A stretch of 45,339 bases of DNA from assembly GCA_947627695.1 (NCBI GenBank), contig CANQXF010000018.1, positions 1-45,339 on the forward strand. Reading direction: 5' to 3'. The notes under the pieces were generated by a model, which was not told the DNA's origin, made no database searches, and saw nothing but the letters and a program-made list of their open reading frames with translations. The DNA comes from an uncultured Ruminiclostridium sp. GTDB taxonomy: Bacteria; Bacillota; Clostridia; Oscillospirales; Ruminococcaceae. Below are positions 8,720-16,275 of the stretch, one piece after another (positions within the stretch are counted from its first letter, which is position 1; the number at the start of each line of letters is the position of its first letter). Both the position numbers and the translations under genes were made by a program.

Positions 8720-9949
8720 TCATATCATCCAGATCGGCACGATCAGGTTATCCTTGTCAAATGCGCTGAATTGCTCTGCCATACAGAGAACGGCGCCTGT
8801 GCCGAGCTCGAGAGGAGATTTGTCGATGACTCCGAAAATGCGGGTCAGGCGTTTGTCAGGGGTGGCGGTTTTTTTGATCTCCAGCGGGCACAGCTTGCCG
8901 TCGCCTTCCAGAATAACGTCTATCTCTTTGGCGTCACGGTCTCGATAGAAGTAGAGGTACGGCTCCAGCCCTGCGTTCTGATAGCTTTTCATAATTTCCG
9001 ACACGGCGAAATTCTCCAACAGCGCACCACTCATCGCTCCACTCTCAGCTACCTCAGGCGACGACCAGCGGGTCAGGTAGCAAACCAGTCCCGTATCATA
9101 GAAATATACCTTCGGCGTCTTGATAGTGCGCTTGAGAACGTTATTGGAATATGGGTGCAGAAGGAAGATTATTCCCAACGTTTCAAGTATATTGATCCAT
9201 GCCTTAGAAGTCTGAATATCGATATCCGCATCGTCAGCCAGCGCCTTGTAATTCAAAAGCTGAGAGCAGCGGGCGGCGACGGCTGTCACAAATCGGTTGA
9301 ATTTCAGTGCGTCCACGGTATTGGAAAGCTCCCGCACGTCACGCTCCACGTAAGTTGAAAGATAGGAGGAATAAAAGATATTACGGTCTGCATACTGCCC
9401 GCTGACAAGCCCGGGCATTGAACCTTGCCAAAGTCGTTTAAACAACTCAGGGGTGGTGACAGGCTGTATCTGATTTCGCTCCGCAAACAGCCTCTCCATA
9501 TCCGTCGTAAACGGCACGCATGGGACTCCGATAATTTCCCGCTGCGACATAGGCGACATATGCAGAAGCGCCACACGACCTGCAAGCGATTCCTGCACGC
9601 CATGCATAAGTCGGAATATCTGCGACCCGATCAGCCAGAAATCACCGGGACTATGGTTCTTATCAATATGGAGCTTTATATATGTGAACAGCTCGGGCGC
9701 ATATTGGACCTCATCAATAAGAACAGGAGGCTTATGAAGCTGAAGGAAGAGGGCAGGGTCGTTTTTTGCCATATCACGCTCGGTCAGATCGTCCAGCGTA
9801 ACATATTCACGACCGATGTTCTCCTTGTCTGCCAGTTTCTGAAGCATAGTCGTCTTACCTGCCTGCCGTGGACCTGTCAGAAGGATCGCCGAGCAAGATT
9901 TGCTCAGTTCCAGAATTCGGTCTTCCATATGTCGGTTGATATATTGCAT
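8720..9949 (-). CDS. AAA+ ATPase with DUF4143 domain
   Basis: This 409-residue protein is of the common ATP-binding/DUF4143 family. Walker A is GPRQAGKTT at residues 26-34, Walker B is PVLIDEVQ near 75-82, and WLIGSQ near 104-109 is the sensor region. The C-terminal half (about 200-400) has the DUF4143 pattern, ending in YFYRDRDAKEIDVILE and LEIKKT, which resemble the acidic and lysine residues of a restriction-endonuclease-like fold. The role of the family is not established; members often sit in accessory and defence regions. The gene stands alone, faces the mntA/hepT pair, and is driven by a strong promoter overlapped by repeated operator-like sites, which suggests tight regulation. Confidence 0.85.
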   Translation of the reverse strand: MQYINRHMEDRILELSKSCSAILLTGPRQAGKTTMLQKLADKENIGREYVTLDDLTERDMAKNDPALFLQLHKPPVLIDEVQYAPELFTYIKLHIDKNHSPGDFWLIGSQIFRLMHGVQESLAGRVALLHMSPMSQREIIGVPCVPFTTDMERLFAERNQIQPVTTPELFKRLWQGSMPGLVSGQYADRNIFYSSYLSTYVERDVRELSNTVDALKFNRFVTAVAARCSQLLNYKALADDADIDIQTSKAWINILETLGIIFLLHPYSNNVLKRTIKTPKVYFYDTGLVCYLTRWSSPEVAESGAMSGALLENFAVSEIMKSYQNAGLEPYLYFYRDRDAKEIDVILEGDGKLCPLEIKKTATPDKRLTRIFGVIDKSPLELGTGAVLCMAEQFSAFDKDNLIVPIWMI

Positions 9950-9973
9950 AACACACCACCTGTATCAATAGTT

Positions 9974-10070
9974 TTCGGCTGATTTTAGCTCTGCTTATAT
10001 TATAGCCGAAGTCTGGCGATTAGTCAATATAATTTCGGCAGATTTTTGATAATTACCAAAATTTGCCGAA
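9974..10070. promoter_or_regulatory. Four operator-like TTCGGC half-sites at 30-bp spacing
   Basis: The heptamers are TTCGGCT at 9974-9980, AGCCGAA at 10004-10010, TTCGGCA at 10034-10040 and TGCCGAA at 10064-10070. They alternate in orientation, and each begins exactly 30 bp after the last. They form two inverted repeats 60 bp apart. The second pair extends into about 15 matching bases per arm. The first pair brackets the -10 box and one arm lies in the promoter spacer, as expected for a repressor that loops or oligomerises on DNA. Confidence 0.6.
9999..10027 (-). promoter_or_regulatory. Strong promoter of the AAA+/DUF4143 gene
   Basis: Read on the minus strand, TTGACT (10022-10027) and TATAAT (9999-10004) are separated by exactly 17 bp. 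The transcript would start near 9992, about 40 bp upstream of the ATPase start codon. A TTCGGC half-site lies inside the spacer. Confidence 0.75.
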
Positions 10071-10081
10071 ATTAGTTGAAG

Positions 10082-10526
10082 CGTATAGGATATCAATTGT
10101 CTTTTGTATTATTTGGCGTGTTGATCTGATCCTCTTATAATGAGGTTTTTAATTTTGTGTATTACAATCCTGCAAATTACCGGCAAATTAAATTATGACC
10201 AAACAGGAATATATTTTGTATATCTTAGAACAACTCCTTCCAGCTTTTAAGCTATGCTCTTGCTTTTACTTTTTTATCATTTCCCTTTTGTCATTATTTT
10301 TCTTCAGCACCCCGTTTTCGGGTTTCCTGTGCGTCGGCACACCTCGCAAACGCCCTTGGCGTTTGGCTGTACGGTAGAGGTGGCACACCTCTATTCTTGC
10401 CATAGTGTGCTTAATACACACATATGGTTTTTTCAAAAAAATTGAAAAGAAAGCAGGGAAATTTTTTCATTTTTCCCTGTTTTTGAAGCTTATGAAGATG
10501 TTTTTTTGCCGTTTTTTATTGTCCGT
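10082..10526. other. Gene-free, hairpin-rich stretch
   Basis: No credible gene is seen. The left half is AT-rich. Between about 10310 and 10420 there are several short hairpins: TGTGC/GCACA at 10328-10341, CAAACGCC/GGCGTTTG at 10347-10365, and TAGAGGTG/CACCTCTA at 10375-10393. The stretch lies downstream of the minus-strand parB-like gene, so part of it may end that transcript. A role in element maintenance is possible but not shown. Confidence 0.5.
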
Positions 10527-11564
10527 TTACTGTTTTTTGTCAAAACGTTCTTCCAAAAGGGCATATATTGTTTTTTCGATCTCATCGTCCGATGTTCCAA
10601 TCGGAAAAAATTGCTTAAATTTTGAGTATATACCTTTTTTCTTGGACTTGTCAGGCTTTTGAAGCGTGCTTTTTATTTCTTCTGTTGTTAATGAACCGTG
10701 CCGCTGATAAAAAGCCCTCAGCTTTTTTGCCGCCGTTCCGCTTATAGATGTACCGTCCTCAATGACATCGCACACGTTCAACTGACATTCTTCGTCATCA
10801 ATGAAGGTCAGTTCATAGGCGGCATTGAGTTTTATCATGCCCTCGTCGAGCAAGGAAAGGAGTTTGGAGGTAAGTGTCGCTATGCGAATATATTGAGAGA
10901 CTGTTGTTCGATTGAGACTGTATTGTTGACCTATTTTATCTCTTGAGAAAGAATTTGGCAGGATTCCTGCCAAATTAGAGTTTTCCGCATTGTTATGCGG
11001 ATTTGCGGGGTTTTTGTCACTTTCGTTTGTAAACTTATCAGAGTTGATTTCTTGGAGCTCATCAGCACTTTTTCTTCCTCTTTTTTTCTTCAGCGCTTCA
11101 TAATGTTCTGCAAGGCAGAACGCACGTTCCGAGTATGTCATATCGGTAAAGCTGCGCTGTCTGAGGTTCGTTTCCCCGACGATTATCTGTGCCTGATTAT
11201 CGTCAATGTCGGTGTAGATGACGGCAGGCGCTTCGGTAAGTCCTGCAAGTTCGGCGGCTTTCTTTCGGTTGTGACCGCTGAGAATGATGTATTCATCATC
11301 TTTTTTCCAAACCACTAACGGCTCGATGATACCGTTCTCCTTAATTGACTGCACCATATCGTCAAGCCGTTCCCCTTTGTAAAGCTTGAACTTGTGATTC
11401 GGAAAATCTTTGAGAACGGAAAAAGGGATGAGGAAATAACCTTTTTTGTTTCGGGGAAAAGGTCCGTTTTCTTCCTGTTCTTTCAGCCTTTTTTCTTCCT
11501 CTGCTTTTTCGTCTTCTTCAATCATTTTTTCAAATTTTGCGATTTGTTCTGCTGTTAATTGCAT
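10527..11564 (-). CDS. ParB-like partition/DNA-binding protein
   Basis: This 345-residue protein has a ParB/Spo0J N-terminal domain at about residues 40-160. Visible family motifs are RLDDMVQSIKENGIIEPLVV, LSGHNRKKAAELAG and GETNLRQRSF. A helix-turn-helix stretch follows near residues 205-235 (SRDKIGQQYSLNRTTVSQYI), and the tail is basic. The N-terminus starts with a charged coiled-coil-like segment. ParB proteins bind centromere-like sites and act with ParA in segregation. No parA is next to it here. Directly upstream is an array of three palindromic repeats that could be its binding site. The ribosome binding site AAAGGA is properly spaced. It is the last gene of a minus-strand maintenance module with rep and the excisionase-like gene. 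Confidence 0.85.
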   Translation of the reverse strand: MQLTAEQIAKFEKMIEEDEKAEEEKRLKEQEENGPFPRNKKGYFLIPFSVLKDFPNHKFKLYKGERLDDMVQSIKENGIIEPLVVWKKDDEYIILSGHNRKKAAELAGLTEAPAVIYTDIDDNQAQIIVGETNLRQRSFTDMTYSERAFCLAEHYEALKKKRGRKSADELQEINSDKFTNESDKNPANPHNNAENSNLAGILPNSFSRDKIGQQYSLNRTTVSQYIRIATLTSKLLSLLDEGMIKLNAAYELTFIDDEECQLNVCDVIEDGTSISGTAAKKLRAFYQRHGSLTTEEIKSTLQKPDKSKKKGIYSKFKQFFPIGTSDDEIEKTIYALLEERFDKKQ

Positions 11565-11603
11565 ATTGATTCCTTTCTTTCTGTTTGATTTTTATTGTTC
11601 ATA

Positions 11604-12068
11604 GCCGTTGCAGTGATATGTAAAACACTGTTTTGCCAGCCTTTTGTCAAAAAGCGTGACGGTTGTGACGGTTTTTGTGACAGCGTGGTGCGGTGTAAAA
11701 AACTGTCACAGCCGTCACGAACTGTCACGCAACGTCCATTTCTTTTAAATTTTTTGTCGTTCTCAACCGTCGCAGATGTGTATAAAACGCTGTTTTACAG
11801 CCCTTTGTCAAAAAAGCGTGACGGTTGTGACGGTTTTTGTGACAGCTGGGTGTGGTGTAAAAAAACCGTCACAGCCGTCACGAACTGTCACGCAACGTCA
11901 AATTCCTTTAAATTTTTTGTCGTTCTCAACCGTCGCAGATATGTATAAAATGCTGTTTTACAGCCTTCTGTCATAAAAGCGTGACGGCTGTGACGGTTGT
12001 GACGGTTTTTGTGACAGCGTGGTGTGGTGTAAAAAACCGTCACAGCCGTCACGAACCGTCACGCACTG
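11604..12068. repeat. Three tandem ~162-bp repeats, candidate origin or centromere
   Basis: The segment GCGTGACGG starts at 11654, 11816 and 11979, giving periods of 162 and 163 bp. Each unit has a conserved lead (about 11604, 11766 and 11929). Two TGACGG direct repeats follow, or three in the last unit. Then comes a ~20-bp spacer, a right arm made of CTGTCACA/CCGTCAC/CTGTCACGC elements, and in the first two units a T-rich tail. The left and right arms of each unit form an imperfect ~28-bp inverted repeat. The array fills the whole gap between the rep stop codon and the parB-like start. Short iterated GTGACGG motifs, palindromes and AT-rich tails between rep and parB suit a replication origin (iterons) or a parS-like centromere. 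Confidence 0.75.
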
Positions 12069-12070
12069 CC

Positions 12071-13210
12071 TCACGTTTCGCCTTCAAAGCAAAACTCAAG
12101 CTTCCGTCCATCGTGACTTCGGCTGCTTTTATACGAAATCCTGTATTCGTCTCTCAAGCGGCTTGCACAAGCGTTCAGCTTCTTCGTGACCGCATTGGAA
12201 GGAATATCCGTTCCTATCAGATCGATAAGTTCTGTGGCTGTTCCTGTCCATTCGGGAGAATCAGCGTTGACAAATCCCGCTATTTTTTCCAGAATAGGCT
12301 CAGGCGGTTCTGTCCAAAACTCTGTTTCAGATTTTTCAAAATCCCAAGCGAGCGTTTCTTTGTTTCTTGTGAGCATTATCCTCTGGTCCGGCTGGTCACG
12401 TCCGGAAATCTCCAGCACAGCCTTATTTGCTCCCCGCTTTTCCTTATACAGGACAAACGCTCCGTCCGCAGCGCCAAACAAGCCGTTCGTGCCTGAGATC
12501 ATATCGAATTTATCGTCGGACTGCTGTTTGCGGGTGTGATGGACGAGAAGCAGGCATATTCCTATGCTGTCCGCAAAGCCTTTAAGCTCAGCCGCCGTCT
12601 CGTAGTCGCTTGCATAATTGTAATTGCCGTTCTCGCCGGGGCGGATCTTCTGAAAAGTATCGATTATGATCAGCTTTGTGTTTTTATGCTCTTCAACGAA
12701 TCTTTTAAGCTGTTCGCATAGACCCTTGCCAAATTGGCGTGATTCTGTCGCAATGTGGAGATCAGGAGTGCTGTCCGTACCAAACATACCGTACAGACGT
12801 TTCTGCAATCGTCCTAAGTTATCCTCCAATGCAAGATACAGAACTGTCCCTTTATTAACGGAGTAGTTCCACAGCGGCTTGCCCGTGCTTACAGAAAATG
12901 CAAGCTGAAGCATAAAAAAGCTTTTGCCTACCTTCGGCGCACCGACAAAAAGATACGTTCCCGCATAAAGCAGTCCCTCTATCAGCGGAGGCGCTTGCAT
13001 ATAAACGTTTTCGTACAGCTCGTCCATAGATATCGTCTGCATATACGACAGGTCATTATCGTTTTGCGGTATTTTATTGCAAAATATGCTTATACTGTTG
13101 CTTTTTTGACCGGGGTATGATATAATATTATTGTTATCAGGAGACTGCTCCCCGCTTATTGCCGTAAGCGGACCCGGGGCAGCTTTTTCTTTTGTATTCA
13201 CTGTTGCCAT
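12071..13210 (-). CDS. RepA-like AAA ATPase (replication helicase family)
   Basis: This 379-residue protein is of the RepA/RadA-like hexameric ATPase group (AAA_25-type). Walker A is GAPKVGKSFF near residue 88. VLYLALEDNLGRLQKRL follows near 120, Walker B is LIIIDTFQKI near 180, and LLLVHHTRKQ near 215 is the sensor. Such proteins act as replicative helicases of small plasmids and integrative elements. The C-terminal ~100 residues, with TATELIDLIG and NAVTKKLNACASRL, look like a winged-helix DNA-binding domain. The stop codon touches the tandem-repeat array. The gene follows the excisionase-like gene by 33 bp on the same strand. Its ribosome binding site (GAGGG) is close to the ATG, so the start is the least certain part. 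Confidence 0.8.
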   Translation of the reverse strand: MATVNTKEKAAPGPLTAISGEQSPDNNNIISYPGQKSNSISIFCNKIPQNDNDLSYMQTISMDELYENVYMQAPPLIEGLLYAGTYLFVGAPKVGKSFFMLQLAFSVSTGKPLWNYSVNKGTVLYLALEDNLGRLQKRLYGMFGTDSTPDLHIATESRQFGKGLCEQLKRFVEEHKNTKLIIIDTFQKIRPGENGNYNYASDYETAAELKGFADSIGICLLLVHHTRKQQSDDKFDMISGTNGLFGAADGAFVLYKEKRGANKAVLEISGRDQPDQRIMLTRNKETLAWDFEKSETEFWTEPPEPILEKIAGFVNADSPEWTGTATELIDLIGTDIPSNAVTKKLNACASRLRDEYRISYKSSRSHDGRKLEFCFEGET

Positions 13211-13243
13211 TGCCCTCGTTTCTTTTGAATATTTTCAGCGGAG

Positions 13244-13486
13244 TTATAATATCTTGTCTATCGGCTTTATTTTGCCGCCCGTCGTTTCAGGCTCTGTTTC
13301 AACTGTCAGCCTTGAGGTATTGAGATATTCCGTCAGCTTGTCCACATTCACAAGAAAACGTCTGCCTGCTTTCACCGCCACTATTTCGCCGCTGGCGACC
13401 TTTGCCCTGATAAAATGTACCGGGAGATTAAAAAGGGAGGCGGTAGTCTTGATCGTTTCCATTCTCGGAGGTTTGAATTCTGTCAT
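13244..13486 (-). CDS. Excisionase-like helix-turn-helix protein
   Basis: This 80-residue protein has the short MerR/excisionase-type winged helix: TIKTTASLFNLPVHFIRAKV, then VAVKAGRRFLVNVDKLTEYL. This pattern is typical of Xis or small DNA-binding proteins beside element integrases. It would help excision or control the module. The ribosome binding site GAAAGGA is well placed. It sits between the 54-residue small protein and rep on the minus strand and is probably co-transcribed with them from the divergent promoter near 13860. Confidence 0.75.
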   Translation of the reverse strand: MTEFKPPRMETIKTTASLFNLPVHFIRAKVASGEIVAVKAGRRFLVNVDKLTEYLNTSRLTVETEPETTGGKIKPIDKIL

Positions 13487-13575
13487 TTTTGTGTCCTTTC
13501 ATATTGCGCTCCCGCCGCTTTTATGATATAATGGCTATGGAGCTTATTTTTGGTGGTACGAAAATTTGCGTCTTT

Positions 13576-13615
13576 GCTGCTTCGGTATGTTTTGGCATAT
13601 CGGAGCAGCTTTTTT
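13576..13615 (+). terminator. Possible + strand terminator
   Basis: An imperfect 14-bp stem (13576-13589 with 13596-13609) is followed by six T on the + strand. It overlaps the end of the 54-residue gene and would stop antisense transcription into the maintenance operon. Confidence 0.35.
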
Positions 13616-13616
13616 G

Positions 13617-13781
13617 TTATACATTTTCCTTTTCCTGCTTCTGCATCTGCGCAGCTTTTTTGAGCCAGAAGCGGCGCTGATGTTCTCTTACCTTGTCCTT
13701 GTTCCTGGCTCTCCACTGCTTTTGATAAGCCCTGCGAGCCTCTATCGCTTTTTGTTCCTCTGCGGAAATTGTTTGGCACAT
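13617..13781 (-). CDS. Small basic protein of 54 residues
   Basis: An ATG at 13781 follows an excellent AAGGAGGTG ribosome binding site. It opens a short frame beginning MCQTISAEEQKAIEARRAYQ and ending QMQKQEKENV, with stop at 13617-13619. It is rich in Lys, Arg, Gln and Glu and predicted to be one long helix. The WRARNKDKVREHQRRFWLKK stretch resembles small proteins often found in Clostridia integrative elements. Its function is unknown. It is the first gene after the minus-strand promoter. A longer frame starting at the overlapping GTG (13779) encodes an unconvincing Lys/Ser-rich product and was rejected. Confidence 0.65.
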   Translation of the reverse strand: MCQTISAEEQKAIEARRAYQKQWRARNKDKVREHQRRFWLKKAAQMQKQEKENV

Positions 13782-13824
13782 TCTTTTTTTCACCTCCTTG
13801 TAATTTTTTCTTTCCTTTTACCCC

Positions 13825-13852
13825 TTGACAATCAAGGATTTCTTGCTATAAT
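13825..13852 (+). promoter_or_regulatory. Consensus promoter of the xre-int transcript
   Basis: TTGACA at 13825-13830 and TATAAT at 13847-13852 both match consensus, with a 16-bp spacer. The XRE regulator starts 105 bp downstream. Confidence 0.7.
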
Positions 13853-13855
13853 TAG

Positions 13856-13884
13856 AGTATAGCACAAAACAACAAGAAAAGCAA
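13856..13884 (-). promoter_or_regulatory. Divergent promoter of the rep/parB module
   Basis: On the minus strand TTGCTT (13879-13884) and TATACT (13856-13861) have a 17-bp spacer and lead to the 54-residue gene. This promoter lies back to back with the xre promoter. Their core elements are only 3 bp apart, so one bound regulator could switch both. Confidence 0.55.
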
Positions 13885-13956
13885 GAGCAAATTAAAGAAA
13901 ATAACAAAATATCAAGCTATACTTGACCAAAAGAAAGAAAGGAAATAAGAGTACCT

Positions 13957-14904
13957 ATGAAAGAAACCAGATATACTTATAACGCTGAAAAAGAAAATGC
14001 AACATTTGCAGTTAAACTAAGGGATTTGTTTGAAATCAAAGATGCAACCCACAAAGAACTCGCTGAGTATATAGAGGAGGTAACAGGCGAAAGCATTACA
14101 AGACAGGCAATAAGTCAATGGTGCAATGGAAGCACCTGCCCGAATCTTAAAACTGTACCTGTTATTGCTGAATTTTTCAATGTTTCTACTGATTATTTGT
14201 TGACAGATGTAAAGCTCAACACCACCGACCCTGATTTTAGAGCAGCATGCAAATATACCGGGCTTAATGAGGAAACAGTCAAACGGCTTCATAATCACAT
14301 ATCATGTTCTTCAATTGTAAACCGTATTGTTAATAGCAAAATTTTTTTTGAAATAATATACTCAATGCATGAATTAAGTATTAAAAGTCAAAGGGTAATG
14401 GATTGGAGTATGCTTTTCCACAACTATAAAACTACGATGAAATTGACTAAGATGCTGAACATAACCTACAAACAGGCGGAGGAAATCGTTCGTTTATATA
14501 TATCTGACAAATATAAGATGAAATATAAACTACCCCAAGATAGCCTTAATGCCTATATACCCTTAGAAATCTTGAACGACGACACAGAATGTGACACTTT
14601 CAGATATAAACTTATTAAATGCTCAGAAAAAATAAGCAATTTGTTTGACCACAGGGAAGATTTTTTTAAATTCACCCGTGAGGAGCTTATGGAATATCTG
14701 CATATAACCAAAGAAGAACTGAAAACGCTTCAGGAAGAAGCGAGAAAGTATCACAGCATGGCCGATCAAGATGATTCTTTTGATGATATGGACACAGATG
14801 ATACCATGGATGATTGGTTTTATGAAAGTAGAACAAGACACCTTCAAGAGGAAGAAGCAAAAGAGGAGCAAAACAATGGCGAGCATAACTCCACGCAGGA
14901 ATAA
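13957..14904 (+). CDS. XRE-family helix-turn-helix regulator
   Basis: This 315-residue protein has an N-terminal XRE/Cro-CI domain at about residues 18-85. TGESITRQAISQWCNG is the recognition part, and LKTVPVIAEFFNVSTDYLL follows. The rest has no domain I recognise. The C-terminus is very acidic (DDSFDDMDTDDTMDDW) and then charged. The position is typical for the repressor of an integrative element: directly upstream of the integrase and divergent from the replication module across overlapping promoters. The ribosome binding site is GAAAGGAAATAAG. The 3' end overlaps the integrase start by 29 bp, so the two are translationally coupled. Confidence 0.8.
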   Translation: MKETRYTYNAEKENATFAVKLRDLFEIKDATHKELAEYIEEVTGESITRQAISQWCNGSTCPNLKTVPVIAEFFNVSTDYLLTDVKLNTTDPDFRAACKYTGLNEETVKRLHNHISCSSIVNRIVNSKIFFEIIYSMHELSIKSQRVMDWSMLFHNYKTTMKLTKMLNITYKQAEEIVRLYISDKYKMKYKLPQDSLNAYIPLEILNDDTECDTFRYKLIKCSEKISNLFDHREDFFKFTREELMEYLHITKEELKTLQEEARKYHSMADQDDSFDDMDTDDTMDDWFYESRTRHLQEEEAKEEQNNGEHNSTQE

Positions 14905-16129
14905 GGACGGAAAAATAATAAGCTATACTATACGGGTATACCGTGGCTATGACATAAGCGGCAGGCGGCTGAAGCCCTATCTTATGACGTGGAAGCCGGA
15001 CGACAAGATGACTGACAGGCAGATACAAAAAGAGCTTCAGTGGCAGGCGCTTGAATTTGAAAAGCGGTGTGAAAACGGTGAAGCTTCAGGAAGCAATATA
15101 AAGCTTTGCGACTTCTGCGACAAATATCTTGAAATGGCGAAGACCTTTCTTTCCCCCGCTACATACGAATTATACAAGCGTAATATAACCGAGTACGTAA
15201 AACCCGCTTTAGGTCATATAAAGGTGAAGGATATCAAGCCGATGCATATTCAGCAGTATTTACAGCAACTTGCTGAACTGCCGAAGCAGTCGAAGAGAAC
15301 TGAAGAGGAAGACCCCGACGAAAAGATCTCCGCTTCTACCGTAAAAAGGTATTTAGCCGTTCTGCAATCAGTATTAAAGCAGGCTGTGAAGCTGGGTATC
15401 ATACCTGACAGTCCTGCAAAAGCAGAAAAGTTGACCCTGCCTAAAATCGTACAGCCAAAAGTTTCAATTTTTACCAAGCAGGAAGCCGTTAAAATGCTGT
15501 ATGCCCTTGAAAATGAGCCTTTGCAATATCAGGTGCTGCTTCAGCTTGCGTTATATATGGGAGCAAGGCGGGGCGAGCTTGTCGCTCTGAAGTTCAGCGA
15601 TATAGACTTTAATACAAACAAAATAACGATAGAGCGCAGCGCTTTCAAGCTGTCAGGTCAGAAAATGCAGTTCAAGCCGCCGAAAGACAATGAAACACGC
15701 TGCATCACGGTAAGCGCCGCCTGCATAAGTCTGATAGAGGAGCTAAAGCAGGAAAAGGAACAGGAGGCTTACAGGATCGGCACGCAATGGCACGAGGGCG
15801 ACTGGCTTTTCACACAGTGGAACGGTGAAATAATGAACATATCCACGCCTTCTCATTGGTTCAGTGATTTTTTGAAAAGAAACGATCTGCCTCACCGAAA
15901 ATTCCACGCCCTGCGGCACACCTCAGCGACGCTGCTTTTATACGGCGGAGTGAACGTCAGACAGGTCCAGAACCGATTGGGACACGGCAATATCAAGACT
16001 ACAAACATATATCTGCATTGTGTGGAAGAAGCTGACGCTGAGGCGGCAACCGTTCTTGAAAGTATACTTGATACAAAGAAAAAAGCCGATACTGAAAATC
16101 AATCCTCGATTATTAAAGCACAAAAATAA
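14876..16129 (+). CDS. int: Tyrosine recombinase (integrase) of an integrative element
   Basis: The ATG at 14876 gives MASITPRRNKDGKIISYTIR, a normal integrase N-terminus, and has AGAGGAG upstream. A longer reading from 14771 adds 35 residues antiparallel to family expectation and is rejected. The 417-residue protein has an AP2-like arm-binding domain (about 1-60) and a core-binding SAM-like domain (about 75-180). The catalytic domain carries the first Arg in GARRGELVAL, then HALRHTSATLLL, LGHGNIKTTNIY and the nucleophile Tyr in NIYLH. All catalytic positions appear present. It overlaps the XRE gene and ends 152 bp from the 3' end of tRNA-Ala. It is expected to catalyse integration and excision of the segment that carries BREX. 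Confidence 0.93.
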   Translation: MASITPRRNKDGKIISYTIRVYRGYDISGRRLKPYLMTWKPDDKMTDRQIQKELQWQALEFEKRCENGEASGSNIKLCDFCDKYLEMAKTFLSPATYELYKRNITEYVKPALGHIKVKDIKPMHIQQYLQQLAELPKQSKRTEEEDPDEKISASTVKRYLAVLQSVLKQAVKLGIIPDSPAKAEKLTLPKIVQPKVSIFTKQEAVKMLYALENEPLQYQVLLQLALYMGARRGELVALKFSDIDFNTNKITIERSAFKLSGQKMQFKPPKDNETRCITVSAACISLIEELKQEKEQEAYRIGTQWHEGDWLFTQWNGEIMNISTPSHWFSDFLKRNDLPHRKFHALRHTSATLLLYGGVNVRQVQNRLGHGNIKTTNIYLHCVEEADAEAATVLESILDTKKKADTENQSSIIKAQK

Positions 16130-16170
16130 CAGACTGCCGCAAATATTACGGCAGTCTGTTCATTTATTTT
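16128..16170 (+). terminator. Terminator after the integrase
   Basis: AACAGACTGCCG (16128-16139) pairs perfectly with 16149-16160, giving a 12-bp stem and 9-base loop. A T-rich tract follows. The stem begins in the integrase stop codon. Confidence 0.8.
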
Positions 16171-16186
16171 GGCTGGAATTTTTTCC

Positions 16187-16208
16187 AATGGCGCACTAAT
16201 GGCGCACT
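16187..16208. repeat. Tandem 11-bp direct repeat, candidate attachment or arm site
   Basis: AATGGCGCACT occurs twice head to tail (16187-16197 and 16198-16208) between the integrase and the tRNA-Ala gene. This is where att core or integrase arm-type sites are expected. No further copy was noticed at the left of the window, so the assignment is tentative. Confidence 0.45.
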
Positions 16209-16225
16209 ATTTGCAAAAATCTGTC

Positions 16226-16275
16226 TGAAATACAAAAGCCGCCTAACAAGCTCAAAAGGCTTTGTTAAGCGGTTT
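16226..16275 (-). terminator. Terminator of the tRNA transcript
   Basis: Just after the tRNA-Ala 3' end on the minus strand, CCGCTTAACAA pairs imperfectly with TTGTTAGGCGG, with an inner AGCC/GAGCTT region, and is followed by CTTTTGTATTT. It would end the asnS-tRNA transcript. Confidence 0.5.

Noticed and set aside
11595-12070. CRISPR array
   Set aside because: The repeats are ~162 bp with near-identical sequence throughout and have no unique spacers, so they are tandem repeats.
12536-12721. Short + strand frames opposite the RepA-like gene
   Set aside because: They are antisense shadows of a well-supported coding sequence and have no ribosome binding sites or recognisable motifs.
13483-13779. 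A 98-codon minus-strand frame starting with GTG
   Set aside because: It overlaps the 54-residue gene that has the better start and ribosome binding site. Its Lys/Ser/Arg-rich product looks like a shifted reading of that gene.
14771-14875. Upstream extension of the integrase
   Set aside because: The extra 35 residues lie in the coding region of the XRE gene and do not resemble integrases. The ATG at 14876 has AGAGGAG and a normal N-terminus.
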